Shown: positions 43,163 through 51,820 of the stretch, piece by piece
Position numbering within the stretch: the stretch's first letter is position 1
Layout: each line of letters opens with the position of its first letter
NCBI RefSeq assembly: GCF_022836875.1
Contig: NZ_CP090376.1
Location: forward strand, 2,356,001 to 2,420,000
Direction: 5' to 3'
Length of the DNA stretch: 64,000 bases
Source of the DNA: Flavobacterium enshiense
GTDB lineage: Bacteria > Bacteroidota > Bacteroidia > Flavobacteriales > Flavobacteriaceae
Position numbers and translations under genes: made by a program
The notes under the pieces: model-generated
Told to the model about the DNA's origin: nothing
Databases searched by the model: none
What the model saw: only the letters and a program-made list of their open reading frames with translations

Positions 43163-44230
43163 ATGCAGACAATAAAAGCCAACGGATATTCGGTTTATTT
43201 TAATGATTCAATTTACACCTATTTAAGTTCGGAGCTTCAACCTGACGTTTATTCGAAAGCATTTATAGTTGTTGACAGTAAAACCAGCGAATATTGCCTG
43301 CCTGATTTCATTGCCAACCTGGCTACTGAAGTTCCGCTGGAAATCATCGAATTTGAGTGCGGCGAGCAATTTAAAAACATAGAAACCTGTTTTGAAATCT
43401 GGTCTGCTTTAACCGAACTTGGAGCAGACCGAAAAAGTATCATAATCAATCTTGGCGGCGGTGTTGTTACTGATTTAGGAGGTTTTGTCGCCTCTACATT
43501 TAAAAGAGGAATAGAGTATATTAATGTACCCACTACTCTTTTAGCGATGGTTGACGCTTCAATTGGTGGCAAAAACGGTGTTGATTTAGGAAACCTGAAA
43601 AACCAAATCGGAACCATAACCACCCCAAAAGCCGTATTGATCGATACTAATTTCCTGTCAACCTTACCGCAAAATGAAATGCGTTCCGGCCTGGCAGAAA
43701 TGCTGAAGCATGGTTTGATTCAGAATAAAGTGTATTGGAATAAATTTAAAAACTTAAATAGTTTAAGTACAGATGATTTAGGCGTTTTAATTCATGAGTC
43801 TGTTGAAATAAAAAACAATGTGGTTAAACAGGATCCGACCGAAAACGGCATCCGAAAAGCGTTAAATTTTGGTCATACTTTAGGCCATGCGATAGAGAGT
43901 TATTTTCTTGAGAATGAAGAAAAAAAAGCCCTTCTCCATGGAGAAGCTATTGCCGTAGGAATGATTCTGGAAGGTTATCTTTCGATGGAAAAATCTTTAA
44001 TTTCAGAAGAAGAATACAACGAAATTAAATCGGTTATACTTGATATTTTCGGGCTTGTCGAATTTACGCAAAACGATATTGAGCAAATCATTTCCCTTCT
44101 TATTCACGATAAAAAAAATGAGTTCGGAAAAATACAATTCGCACTGTTAAACGGAATCGGAGATATAAAAATCAATCAATTCGCAGCAAACAACCTGATT
44201 TTTAAAGCTTTTGAAGATTATAAAAACTAA
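43163..44230 (+). CDS. aroB: AroB, 3-dehydroquinate synthase
   Basis: 355 residues, normal length. The NAD site is NLGGGVVTDLGGFVASTFKRG, followed by NVPTTLLAMVDASIGGKNGVD and the zinc ligands in LAEMLKHG, NFGHTLGHAIE and LLHGEAIAVGM. It cyclises DAHP to 3-dehydroquinate in the shikimate pathway. Divergent from proline dehydrogenase, with no other aromatic pathway gene adjacent. Confidence 0.96.
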   Translation: MQTIKANGYSVYFNDSIYTYLSSELQPDVYSKAFIVVDSKTSEYCLPDFIANLATEVPLEIIEFECGEQFKNIETCFEIWSALTELGADRKSIIINLGGGVVTDLGGFVASTFKRGIEYINVPTTLLAMVDASIGGKNGVDLGNLKNQIGTITTPKAVLIDTNFLSTLPQNEMRSGLAEMLKHGLIQNKVYWNKFKNLNSLSTDDLGVLIHESVEIKNNVVKQDPTENGIRKALNFGHTLGHAIESYFLENEEKKALLHGEAIAVGMILEGYLSMEKSLISEEEYNEIKSVILDIFGLVEFTQNDIEQIISLLIHDKKNEFGKIQFALLNGIGDIKINQFAANNLIFKAFEDYKN

Positions 44231-44273
44231 CTTTTTTTTACAAAATTCTTTTTAAATACGTTTTTATATTTTT

Positions 44274-44281
44274 TACTTTTG
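44274..44281 (+). promoter_or_regulatory. Probable -7 element upstream of the arginine decarboxylase leader
   Basis: TACTTTTG matches TAnnTTTG. It implies an mRNA start near 44288 and a leader of about 240 bases before the decarboxylase gene. No good -33 TTG was found. Confidence 0.45.
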
Positions 44282-44286
44282 TGCCA

Positions 44287-44466
44287 ATGAAAAAAACTCA
44301 GAATACTACATTTCGTTCCGACAGGAATAACAGACAAAACAAATTACTGTTGCGGTTGCAGCGTATTGTGTTCTCTATAAAGAGTATTCAAAATTTTGAC
44401 GTTTTTGAGTTTGCCAACCCACTACATGATGAACTTCAGATAGTATATGCAAATATTAGAGTTTGA
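44287..44466 (+). CDS. Possible small leader ORF upstream of arginine decarboxylase
   Basis: 59 codons from ATG, Arg-rich in the first half (FRSDRNNRQNKLLLRLQR) with Arg codons CGT, AGG, AGA, CGG and CGT. The ATG coincides with the predicted transcription start, so it would be leaderless. No known family. It may be a real short protein, a regulatory leader, or chance. An inverted pair AAGTTGTT / AACAACTT (44472-44479 and 44509-44516) lies between it and the decarboxylase start. Confidence 0.35.
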   Translation: MKKTQNTTFRSDRNNRQNKLLLRLQRIVFSIKSIQNFDVFEFANPLHDELQIVYANIRV

Positions 44467-44525
44467 AAAGCAAGTTGTTTTAAATAAAAAATAGTAATTT
44501 TATAATCTAACAACTTATTATTCAA

Positions 44526-45929
44526 ATGAATACTAAATACTTTGACTTAATCAACCAAACATTTTACTTCCCTCAGGAAGAATTCACTTTAAATAAAGAC
44601 AACCTTCAGTTTCATGGCATCGACTTAATGAAATTGGTAGAGCAATACGGTACACCTTTAAAATTTACCTATTTGCCTAAGATTTCCCAAAACATCAACA
44701 AAGCCAAAATGTGGTTTAGAAATGCAATGGAGAAACACCACTATGAGGCGAAATATTTTTACTGCTACTGTACCAAAAGTTCTCATTTTGAATTTATTTT
44801 AAATGAAGCTTTAAAAAATAACATCCACATTGAAACTTCTTCTGCATTTGACATCGATATTGTTGAACGATTGATGGAAGAAGGAAAAATAAACAAGAAT
44901 ACATTTGTTGTCTGCAACGGCTTTAAACGCGATCAATATGTTACTAATATTGCCCGTTTAATCAACAACGGACACAGAAATACAATTCCTGTAATCGATA
45001 ATTTTGAAGAATTGGACTTGCTTCAGGAACAAATTGACGGCAAATTCAAAATCGGTATCCGTATCGCCGCTGAGGAAGAACCTAAATTTGAATTCTATAC
45101 TTCACGTTTAGGAATCGGATATAAAGATATTGTTCCGTTTTACCGTAAGCAAATCCAGGACAATAAAAAAGTTGAGTTAAAAATGCTTCACTTTTTTATC
45201 AACGCAGGTATTCGCGACACTGCCTACTATTGGAATGAGCTTTTAAAATGTATGAAAGTTTACATTGCCCTGAAAAAAGAATGCCCTAGCCTTGACAGTT
45301 TGAATATTGGTGGTGGATTCCCTATCAAAAGTTCATTGGCATTCGAATATGACTACCAATATATGGTGGATGAGATTTTGAATCAGATCAAAATTGCCTG
45401 CGACGAAGCCGAAGTTCCGGTTCCTCATATTTTCACTGAATTCGGTTCTTTCACTGTTGGCGAATCCGGAGGAGCATTATACCAGGTTTTATATCAGAAA
45501 AAACAAAATGATCGTGAAAACTGGAATATGATTGATTCTTCCTTCATCACAACATTACCGGATACATGGGCAATCAACAAACGTTTTGTAATGTTAGCAG
45601 TTAACCGTTGGAATGACACTTACGAGCGTGTTCTTTTAGGAGGCTTGACTTGCGATGGCGACGATTATTACAACTCCGAGCAGCACATGAATGCGGTTTA
45701 CCTTCCTAAATATAATAAAGAAAAGCCATTATATATCGGATTCTTTAATACAGGAGCTTACCAGGAAACGATTGGTGGTTTCGGAGGTTTAAGCCACTGT
45801 ATTTTGCCACAACCGAAACACATCCTTATTGATAAGGATAAAAACGGAATTTTTGCAACTGAGGTTTTCTCAGAACAACAAAGAGTCGAAGAAGTTTTAG
45901 AGATTTTAGGATATAACAAGAAAAAATAA
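44526..45929 (+). CDS. speA: Arginine decarboxylase (short fold III PLP form)
   Basis: 467 residues, shorter than the 630-660-residue enterobacterial SpeA but usual for Flavobacteria. The PLP-barrel pattern includes the lysine region EAKYFYCYCTKSSHFEF, the Gly-rich SLNIGGGFPIKSS loop, a substrate-side GGLTCDGDDYYNSE motif and C-terminal GFFNTGAYQETIGGFGG. It would make agmatine from arginine for polyamine synthesis. The related carboxynorspermidine or diaminopimelate decarboxylases are alternatives. It is followed 19 bases later by a deoxyhypusine-synthase-like gene. Confidence 0.82.
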   Translation: MNTKYFDLINQTFYFPQEEFTLNKDNLQFHGIDLMKLVEQYGTPLKFTYLPKISQNINKAKMWFRNAMEKHHYEAKYFYCYCTKSSHFEFILNEALKNNIHIETSSAFDIDIVERLMEEGKINKNTFVVCNGFKRDQYVTNIARLINNGHRNTIPVIDNFEELDLLQEQIDGKFKIGIRIAAEEEPKFEFYTSRLGIGYKDIVPFYRKQIQDNKKVELKMLHFFINAGIRDTAYYWNELLKCMKVYIALKKECPSLDSLNIGGGFPIKSSLAFEYDYQYMVDEILNQIKIACDEAEVPVPHIFTEFGSFTVGESGGALYQVLYQKKQNDRENWNMIDSSFITTLPDTWAINKRFVMLAVNRWNDTYERVLLGGLTCDGDDYYNSEQHMNAVYLPKYNKEKPLYIGFFNTGAYQETIGGFGGLSHCILPQPKHILIDKDKNGIFATEVFSEQQRVEEVLEILGYNKKK

Positions 45930-45948
45930 TTTCATAATAGAAACGAAA

Positions 45949-46923
45949 ATGAGCAAAGGACCTATCAGTCAGTTTATTGAAAAACATTATCTTCATTTTA
46001 ATGCCGCAGCGCTTGTAGATGCAGCAAAAGGATATGAAGAGCATTTATTAGACAACGGAAAAATGATGATTACACTTGCAGGTGCGATGAGTACTGCAGA
46101 GCTTGGAAAATCATTAGCCGAAATGATTCGTCAGGACAAGGTGCACATCATTTCATGTACTGGTGCAAATCTTGAAGAAGACATTATGAACCTTGTTGCT
46201 CATAATTCATATAAAAGAGTTCCAAACTACCGCGACTTGAGTCCGCAGGAAGAATGGGATTTATTAGAAAACCACTACAATCGTGTAACTGACACTTGTA
46301 TTCCTGAAGAAGAAGCTTTCCGTCGTTTACAATCGCATTTATTTAACATCTGGAATAATGCGGATTCTAAAGGAGAACGTTATTTTCCACATGAATTCAT
46401 GTACCAAATGATCAATTCAGGTGTATTGGAACAGTATTATGAAATCGATCCGAAAGATTCATGGATGGTAGCTGCAGCTGAAAAAAACCTACCTATTGTT
46501 GTTCCCGGATGGGAAGACAGTACAATGGGTAATATTTTCTCCTCTTACTGCATTAAAGGTGAATTCAAAGCTACTACAATGAAAAGCGGTATTGAATACA
46601 TGATGTGGTTAGCAGATTGGTATCCTAAAAACTGTGCTGGAAAAGGAATTGGTTTCTTCCAGATTGGTGGTGGTATTGCAGGTGATTTCCCTATTTGTGT
46701 CGTTCCGATGTTGTATCAGGATATGGAAATGCATGATGTTCCGTTCTGGAGCTATTTCTGCCAGATTTCCGACTCTACAACAAGTTACGGTTCTTATTCA
46801 GGAGCAGTTCCTAATGAGAAAATCACTTGGGGTAAATTAGACATAACTACGCCTAAATTCATTGTAGAATCAGATGCTACCATCGTGGCACCACTGATGT
46901 TTGCTTACGTTTTGGGTTGGTAA
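45949..46923 (+). CDS. Deoxyhypusine synthase family protein
   Basis: 324 residues. The fold shows TLAGAMSTAELGKSLAEMI, SCTGANLEEDIMN, VPGWEDSTMGNIF, FQIGGGIAGDFPI and the active-site lysine motif SGAVPNEKITWGKLD. In eukaryotes the enzyme modifies eIF5A, which bacteria lack. Bacterial relatives are thought to transfer the spermidine aminobutyl group to small amines, as homospermidine synthase does. Pairing with arginine decarboxylase points to polyamine synthesis. No agmatinase gene lies between the two. Confidence 0.88.
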   Translation: MSKGPISQFIEKHYLHFNAAALVDAAKGYEEHLLDNGKMMITLAGAMSTAELGKSLAEMIRQDKVHIISCTGANLEEDIMNLVAHNSYKRVPNYRDLSPQEEWDLLENHYNRVTDTCIPEEEAFRRLQSHLFNIWNNADSKGERYFPHEFMYQMINSGVLEQYYEIDPKDSWMVAAAEKNLPIVVPGWEDSTMGNIFSSYCIKGEFKATTMKSGIEYMMWLADWYPKNCAGKGIGFFQIGGGIAGDFPICVVPMLYQDMEMHDVPFWSYFCQISDSTTSYGSYSGAVPNEKITWGKLDITTPKFIVESDATIVAPLMFAYVLGW

Positions 46924-46949
46924 TTTTTTGAAAAAAAAGGAATTTTTTA

Positions 46950-46981
46950 TTTGAAAAATAGAATTTAGGTTATTACATTTG
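46950..46981 (+). promoter_or_regulatory. Promoter of the acidic protein gene
   Basis: TTTG (46950-46953) and TACATTTG (46974-46981) with a 20-base spacer. Confidence 0.7.
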
Positions 46982-47009
46982 AGCAGATACAAAGATTAAA
47001 ACGCAACGA

Positions 47010-47366
47010 ATGAAAAGAGTAATTGTAGATTACGCTAAGCTAACGAATGAGATCTTAACCCTTTTGGTTGAGAAGTTTCCTGACGGATATGATGATTCTG
47101 ATATTGTCCGTTTCAAAAACGCTAAAAATGAGACTATTGAAGCTGTAGAAGTACGTACAGAAGATACTATTTACTTAGTAAAAGTAAGTATGAAATTAGC
47201 AGACCGAATCGAAAACTTTGACGATGAAGATGACGATATTGACGCAGGAGAAGATTCATTAGACGCATTGAAAGAATTGGATATCGAAGACAATTCCGAT
47301 GAAGATGAAGAAGAGGAACCAAAAGATGAAGCTTCTGATGAAGACGAAGAAAGCGATGAAGACTAA
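47010..47366 (+). CDS. Small acidic protein, function unknown
   Basis: 118 residues. A compact N-terminal domain of about 70 residues (VIVDYAKLTNEILTLLVEKFPDGYDDSDIV) is followed by a tail of almost only Asp, Glu and Ser from about residue 72. Similar proteins occur in Flavobacteria. The acidic tail may mimic nucleic acid or bind basic partners, which is inference. It has its own promoter and terminator. Confidence 0.78.
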   Translation: MKRVIVDYAKLTNEILTLLVEKFPDGYDDSDIVRFKNAKNETIEAVEVRTEDTIYLVKVSMKLADRIENFDDEDDDIDAGEDSLDALKELDIEDNSDEDEEEEPKDEASDEDEESDED

Positions 47367-47370
47367 ATAA

Positions 47371-47400
47371 AAAAAGGAACTCAAAATTGAGTTCCTTTTT
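47371..47400. terminator. Bidirectional terminator after the acidic protein gene
   Basis: AAAAAGGAACTC / GAGTTCCTTTTT around AAAATT, between convergent genes. Confidence 0.82.
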
Positions 47401-47404
47401 TTAT

Positions 47405-47929
47405 TTATAAATATCTTTCTTTAAAAACATTCATATGATGATTTTGATGACCAATAATAACAAACCCTAAAGCCCGTACCGACATAGGATTATTTGAAGC
47501 CACACCTTTCTTTACTAAATCTTCTTCCGTAAAACTTTTAAAGAGCGCTATTGTAGCATGACGGACTGCAGTAAGTTCTGTCAGCAAATCTTTTAAATGA
47601 CGTTTGTTCGCTATAGGATTTACCACATCGGCATATTTATTTTCATCAAAACCAGGCAAAGGAGTTTCATCGCTTCTTGAAAAACGCAAAGCACGATAAG
47701 CAAACACGCGTTCCGCATCAATTATATGCTGAAGAATTTCTTTAATTGTCCATTTTCCTTCTGCATAGCGATAATCAAATTTATCCATCGGGATATCCTG
47801 AACAAACTTAATGGTTTTGTACAGACTGATTTCCAATTCATCCAATAAATTCACATTATCTTCCATAGCATCTATGTATGTTTTGTAATAAGGTGCAAAT
47901 TCATCCGGGGTAAGTTGTTTCGGGCTCAT
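47405..47929 (-). CDS. DinB family protein
   Basis: About 174 residues from the ATG at 47929. A four-helix-bundle DinB fold is visible, with metal-binding His positions in TIKEILQHIIDAERVFAYRALR and GFVIIGHQNHHMNVFKERY. Family members are thiol-dependent transferases or hydrolases, mostly uncharacterised. It is separated from lrp by a terminator. Confidence 0.88.
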   Translation of the reverse strand: MSPKQLTPDEFAPYYKTYIDAMEDNVNLLDELEISLYKTIKFVQDIPMDKFDYRYAEGKWTIKEILQHIIDAERVFAYRALRFSRSDETPLPGFDENKYADVVNPIANKRHLKDLLTELTAVRHATIALFKSFTEEDLVKKGVASNNPMSVRALGFVIIGHQNHHMNVFKERYL

Positions 47930-47964
47930 AAAATACAAATTTGGTTGAATGGTAAATTTAAAAT

Positions 47965-47999
47965 AAAAAACCCGAAGCGTTAACTTCGGGTTTTCTTTT
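47965..47999 (-). terminator. Terminator downstream of the Lrp gene
   Basis: AAAACCCGAAG / CTTCGGGTTTT with a 6-base loop and a T-run on the minus strand. Confidence 0.82.
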
Positions 48000-48008
48000 T
48001 TTGAGCGC

Positions 48009-48488
48009 TTACAGATCTTTAAAGATTGTATGCATTAAGCGTTTCTTGTCATTAATGCTTTCTTCAAGAGAAATCATTGTTTCTGTTCTGTAAACACCAT
48101 CAATATCATCGATCATGTAAATTACCTCTTTAGCATGTTTAGTATCTCTGGCTCTAATTTTACAGAAAATATTAAATTTACCTGTAGTTACGTGTGCTAC
48201 AGTAACAAACGGAATTTCATTAATTCTTTCTAATACAAATTTAGTTTGAGATGTATTGTGAAGAAAAACACCTACATAAGCAATAAAGGAATATCCAAGC
48301 TTTTCATAGTCTAATGTCAAAGAAGATCCCTGGATGATTCCGGCGTCTTCCATTTTTTTAACACGAACGTGCACCGTTCCAGCAGAAATCAACAATTTTT
48401 TTGCGATATCTGTAAAAGGCACTCTCGTGTTATCAATCAACATATCTAATATCTGATGATCTACTTCATCTAAACGAAACTTGCTCAT
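48009..48488 (-). CDS. Lrp/AsnC family transcriptional regulator
   Basis: 159 residues. The N-terminal winged helix-turn-helix (LDMLIDNTRVPFTDIAKKLLISAGTVHVRVKKMEDAG) is followed by an AsnC-type ligand domain with VGVFLHNTS and ITGKFNI-type strands (HVTTGKFNIFCKIRARD). It probably senses an amino acid and controls metabolism. Its targets are not evident here. Single gene. Confidence 0.93.
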   Translation of the reverse strand: MSKFRLDEVDHQILDMLIDNTRVPFTDIAKKLLISAGTVHVRVKKMEDAGIIQGSSLTLDYEKLGYSFIAYVGVFLHNTSQTKFVLERINEIPFVTVAHVTTGKFNIFCKIRARDTKHAKEVIYMIDDIDGVYRTETMISLEESINDKKRLMHTIFKDL

Positions 48489-48568
48489 AATAAGATTTAT
48501 CTATTTATTTTAAAAAGTCAAAATTAAGAATAAAAAATTAATTTTTTATCAATAAAACTTTTAATTTT

Positions 48569-49723
48569 TTATTTTTTTAGCAATCCATTAACAATTTCAC
48601 TAAAATTTCCAATGGTGAAATTTGCTTCAGAATCAATTTCCGGTAAAACATCTTCTTGATTTTCAAATAATTGATTTTGGAAATCGTAAGTATAATGTCC
48701 GAAATTATCTTCTAATCCTCCTATTTGTCGGATTGTCGCTTTAAAAACAATCGTTTTATCTAAAAGAATTTCGTTGTAATGGGCTGCAAAAGTAATGCTT
48801 TTTTCAAAATTATCAAGTACTACTTTGACATTTTTATAAATAAAGTCATAAAAAATAGATTTATTTTGAGGAATATTAAAATATTCTAATGTTTTATTGT
48901 CAAGAATTCGATTTTCAGAAATAGCCTGCAAAGCAGATAAATAGGAAATAAAAATCATTTTTCGCGTTGTTTCACGCTGGTAATCATCCTGAAAATGTCC
49001 TGCTTCAAATAGTATAGTCGGCACCCCAAGCGACTGGAACATATCCCCTATACAATTAATATTAAAGGAATCATCAAAACGCCCTACTTGGTTAGGAATA
49101 TACTTTTGCAATTCGGCATCCATTTCAGCAATGATGTTTATTGCTTTCTGTCTTACCTCATTAACTTCCCGCTGCTCATTATATGATGGAGACAAAAAAG
49201 AAACTGTTGCTGGATTATTTGTGTTTCCTGCCGCAAATATTGTACGCTGATCATGAAGATTAAAACAAAAATCCGGTTGAAAATCCTCAAAAAGCTGTCT
49301 AACCAGCTGACTTTCCGGTTGTGACAAGTCTTTAGAATCTCGATTTAAATCCACTTCATTAGCATTCACTCGGGTATAAGCTTCTGCTCCGTCCGGATTT
49401 AATATCGGAATACATAAAAAAGTAAATGTTTTTTTCAGATCTGCAGCTAAATCTGAATCAGAGTTAAGGACATTAAAAAAATCAAAAAGTGCTTTTGTAG
49501 TGGTCGATTCATTTCCGTGCATTTGCGACCACATGTAAATTTTAATTTTTCCGGTTCCGACTTTAACAGTATAAATCGGTTTTTCCTTTACAGATTTACC
49601 TGCAACAGAAACTTCGAAATCGGCTTTAAAGTTTTGCAATAAAGGTTCAACATGTTCATTGGTGATATACCTCCCAAAGAGTCTCTCCTCTTTATATTTG
49701 TCGAATAAAATAGTAAAATCCAT
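48569..49723 (-). CDS. M14 family zinc carboxypeptidase-like protein
   Basis: 384 residues without a signal peptide. Zinc ligands are in MWSQMHGNESTTTKAL (HxxE) and FCFNLHDQR (His), RVNANEVDLNRDS holds the substrate-binding Asn-Arg region, and the catalytic Glu is probably in TILFEAGHF. It may cleave peptidoglycan peptides or small peptides. The start codon lies 15 bases from a TTTAC-N4-GTAAA operator that contains its -7 element, so it is probably controlled by the divergent HTH regulator. Confidence 0.88.
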   Translation of the reverse strand: MDFTILFDKYKEERLFGRYITNEHVEPLLQNFKADFEVSVAGKSVKEKPIYTVKVGTGKIKIYMWSQMHGNESTTTKALFDFFNVLNSDSDLAADLKKTFTFLCIPILNPDGAEAYTRVNANEVDLNRDSKDLSQPESQLVRQLFEDFQPDFCFNLHDQRTIFAAGNTNNPATVSFLSPSYNEQREVNEVRQKAINIIAEMDAELQKYIPNQVGRFDDSFNINCIGDMFQSLGVPTILFEAGHFQDDYQRETTRKMIFISYLSALQAISENRILDNKTLEYFNIPQNKSIFYDFIYKNVKVVLDNFEKSITFAAHYNEILLDKTIVFKATIRQIGGLEDNFGHYTYDFQNQLFENQEDVLPEIDSEANFTIGNFSEIVNGLLKK

Positions 49724-49737
49724 GGCTTATTTTTCTA

Positions 49738-49809
49738 TTTACAAAAGTAAACATCTTATTTTTTACATTTGTAAACAGAAAGAAAACTGTTTAAATTTAC
49801 ATTTATAAA
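49738..49809 (-). promoter_or_regulatory. Left operator group: three TTTAC-N4-GTAAA dyads in front of the M14 gene
   Basis: Sites at 49738-49751, 49762-49775 (both perfect) and 49796-49809 (one mismatch). The first, read on the minus strand, contains TACTTTTG, a TAnnTTTG -7 element at 49742-49749. Binding would block transcription of the M14 gene. Confidence 0.78.
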
Positions 49810-49949
49810 CACTAATTAGAACTGATTCATAGTTAGGTGTTTAATAAGACTTATCAAGAAGTATTGTTGTTAATTATAGTTTGTTTTTATTTGCAAATCA
49901 ATTAGTTAAATATTTTTAAATAAAGTTTTAAATTAAGTACTTTTCACTT

Positions 49950-50034
49950 ATTACAATTGTAATATTGGTGGATTACACTAAATTGTTTACATTTGTAATA
50001 GTTTAGTTAATCAAATATAATTTACAATGGTAAA
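49950..50034 (+). promoter_or_regulatory. Right operator group: three TTTAC-N4-GTAAA dyads over the HTH gene promoter and start codon
   Basis: Sites at 49950-49963 (ATTAC-N4-GTAAT), 49986-49999 (TTTAC-N4-GTAAT) and 50021-50034 (perfect). The middle site contains the -7 element TACATTTG (49988-49995), with TTG at 49965-49967 as -33. The last site covers the ATG at 50027. This is the layout of an autorepressed gene. Confidence 0.8.
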
Positions 50035-50530
50035 CATTGATGATTTTGTAAAAAGACTTGAAACAATACTGGATTATTACGGTTTATCTGCTTCAGGATT
50101 TGCAGATAAAATTGGTGTTCAGCGTTCAAGTTTGTCCCACCTACTTTCTGGTAGAAACAAACCAAGTTTGGATTTTATACTAAAAATAATTCAGGAATTT
50201 CCAGAAGTAGATTTGTATTGGATTCTAAACGGAAAAGGTAATTTTCCTAAAAGTGATTTTTTTGAGGAACCTATCAGGGTCGAAAATCTGTCTGCTGGCG
50301 CTACCCTATTTTCCGATGTCGACCAAGAAAAAAAATCAGACATAAAAAATGATGTGCAGCAGGATTTGTTTTCGGCTGAACCGAGTATCGAAAAAAATCG
50401 CGTATTTGAAAATCAAAAAGATTTTTTTTCAAATACGCGAAATTTTGAAGAGGTGCAAAACAACCAAGAAATTGATCGAATTGTCGTTTTTTATAAAAAT
50501 GGGACTTTTAAAAGTTACTCACCCGAATAA
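50027..50530 (+). CDS. XRE-type helix-turn-helix regulator, probably autorepressing
   Basis: 167 residues. The N-terminal HTH_3 domain reads DYYGLSASGFADKIGVQRSSLSHLLSGRNKPSLDFILKIIQEFPEVDLYWILNGKG (positions 15-71). It is followed by a polar, low-complexity linker rich in Asp, Glu, Gln and Lys, ending in a short conserved-looking strand (IDRIVVFYKNGTFKSYSPE). There is no peptidase domain, so it is not a LexA/CI-type self-cleaving repressor. Six dyads in the divergent promoter region fit autoregulation and control of the M14 gene. Confidence 0.88.
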   Translation: MVNIDDFVKRLETILDYYGLSASGFADKIGVQRSSLSHLLSGRNKPSLDFILKIIQEFPEVDLYWILNGKGNFPKSDFFEEPIRVENLSAGATLFSDVDQEKKSDIKNDVQQDLFSAEPSIEKNRVFENQKDFFSNTRNFEEVQNNQEIDRIVVFYKNGTFKSYSPE

Positions 50531-51088
50531 TTAATCTTCAGGATTAAAACTATTTTCAGGAACTTTACCCACTACTCCTTTGTAATTATGTTGCAGAATT
50601 TTGAAATCGGATTCTTTATCACCTGTTGGTTGGAACGGTTCTAAAATCCTGACCTCTTTTTTACCCCAGTCAAAGGCAACCGGCAAGATCGGGACATTGG
50701 CTTTTATGGCTATGTAATAAAAACCGGTTTTCCATTCGGTTACTTTCTTTCTTGTACCTTCCGGAGCAATGGCCAATCTGAAAATTTCGTTATTCAGAAA
50801 CACTTTAGCAATGGCATCAACTTTATTCTCATTTTTCTGCCTGTCCAAAGGCTCACCGCCCATCCATCTGAAATAAGCACCAAACGGAAATCGAAACAAT
50901 TCTTTTTTTGCAACAAAGTTAATATCCATTTGCAAAATCCCTCTTGTGAAAAGTCCGAGGTAAAAATCATGCCAGCTTGTATGCGGGACAACTATCAATA
51001 CACATTTTTTAACTTCAGGGGGAATGGTGCCAATAATCTTCCATCCCATCAGCCTTAAGAATATAAACTTGTAGAGAATTTGCTTCAT
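50531..51088 (-). CDS. Lysophospholipid acyltransferase (PlsC family)
   Basis: About 185 residues. HX4D is in VPHTSWHDFYLG and the phosphate-binding motif in APEGTRKK; MGGEPLDRQKNENK is typical of short PlsC-like proteins. A hydrophobic N-terminus suggests membrane association. It would acylate a lysophospholipid or a related alcohol. Convergent with the HTH gene (its stop is next to that gene's stop) and divergent from the methyltransferase gene. Confidence 0.88.
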   Translation of the reverse strand: MKQILYKFIFLRLMGWKIIGTIPPEVKKCVLIVVPHTSWHDFYLGLFTRGILQMDINFVAKKELFRFPFGAYFRWMGGEPLDRQKNENKVDAIAKVFLNNEIFRLAIAPEGTRKKVTEWKTGFYYIAIKANVPILPVAFDWGKKEVRILEPFQPTGDKESDFKILQHNYKGVVGKVPENSFNPED

Positions 51089-51145
51089 CATAAATTATTT
51101 GGTTCAAAAATAACATTATATTTACGAATAGAAATGCGAAGCGTG

Positions 51146-51808
51146 ATGATTAAAAAAATTCTGAGTTATTTTATACCTATAAATATACACCGAAAAAATT
51201 CTGAAATCAACAAAAGTCTTGAAGTAACGTGGACAAATGGTGAATTAGTACTCGATTCTGAAAACACTAATTATTCTTATGGCAGTCTGCAGCGCATTCT
51301 GAGAAAAGGATTGCATTATATTGGTTTTGAGCGCATCCGTAAATTTGAAAACATTCTCGTTCTTGGTGTAGCTGGAGGTAGCGTGATTAAAACTTTGGTT
51401 GATGAAATCAAATTTAAAGGAAACATTACCGGTGTGGAACTGGATTCGACAGTAATCGAAATCGCGAATACTTATTTTGGCCTGAATCAGATTCCGAACC
51501 TCAAAATAGTAAATGAAGACGCGTTTGAATTTGTATTAAAAGCCAAAGAAAAATACGATTTGATCATCATTGATATTTTTCAAGACACCAAAATGCCTAA
51601 CTTTTTATTTGAAAGTTTCTTTATAGACAGAATCAATTTACTGCTAAATGTTAATGGCTTTATTTTGTTCAATACCATGACATTAGACAAGAAGGATAAA
51701 GAACGAAATGTTGCATACCGTTCGCGATTCAACGATGATTATTCAGTCAGGATGTATCCTAAAGTTGAAGATCACAACGAATTGTTTACCATTAAAAAAC
51801 TGAAGTAA
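51146..51808 (+). CDS. Spermidine-synthase-like class I methyltransferase fold protein
   Basis: About 220 residues from the ATG at 51146; earlier in-frame starts at 51134 and 51080 exist. A Rossmann-like core shows ILVLGVAGGSVIKTL, ITGVELDSTVIEIANTYF, EDAFEFVLKAKEKYDLIIIDIFQD. The arrangement matches the spermine/spermidine synthase superfamily but lacks an obvious aminopropyltransferase active-site set. It may be a methyltransferase of unknown substrate. Confidence 0.78.
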   Translation: MIKKILSYFIPINIHRKNSEINKSLEVTWTNGELVLDSENTNYSYGSLQRILRKGLHYIGFERIRKFENILVLGVAGGSVIKTLVDEIKFKGNITGVELDSTVIEIANTYFGLNQIPNLKIVNEDAFEFVLKAKEKYDLIIIDIFQDTKMPNFLFESFFIDRINLLLNVNGFILFNTMTLDKKDKERNVAYRSRFNDDYSVRMYPKVEDHNELFTIKKLK

Positions 51809-51820
51809 ACCTTATCCTGG

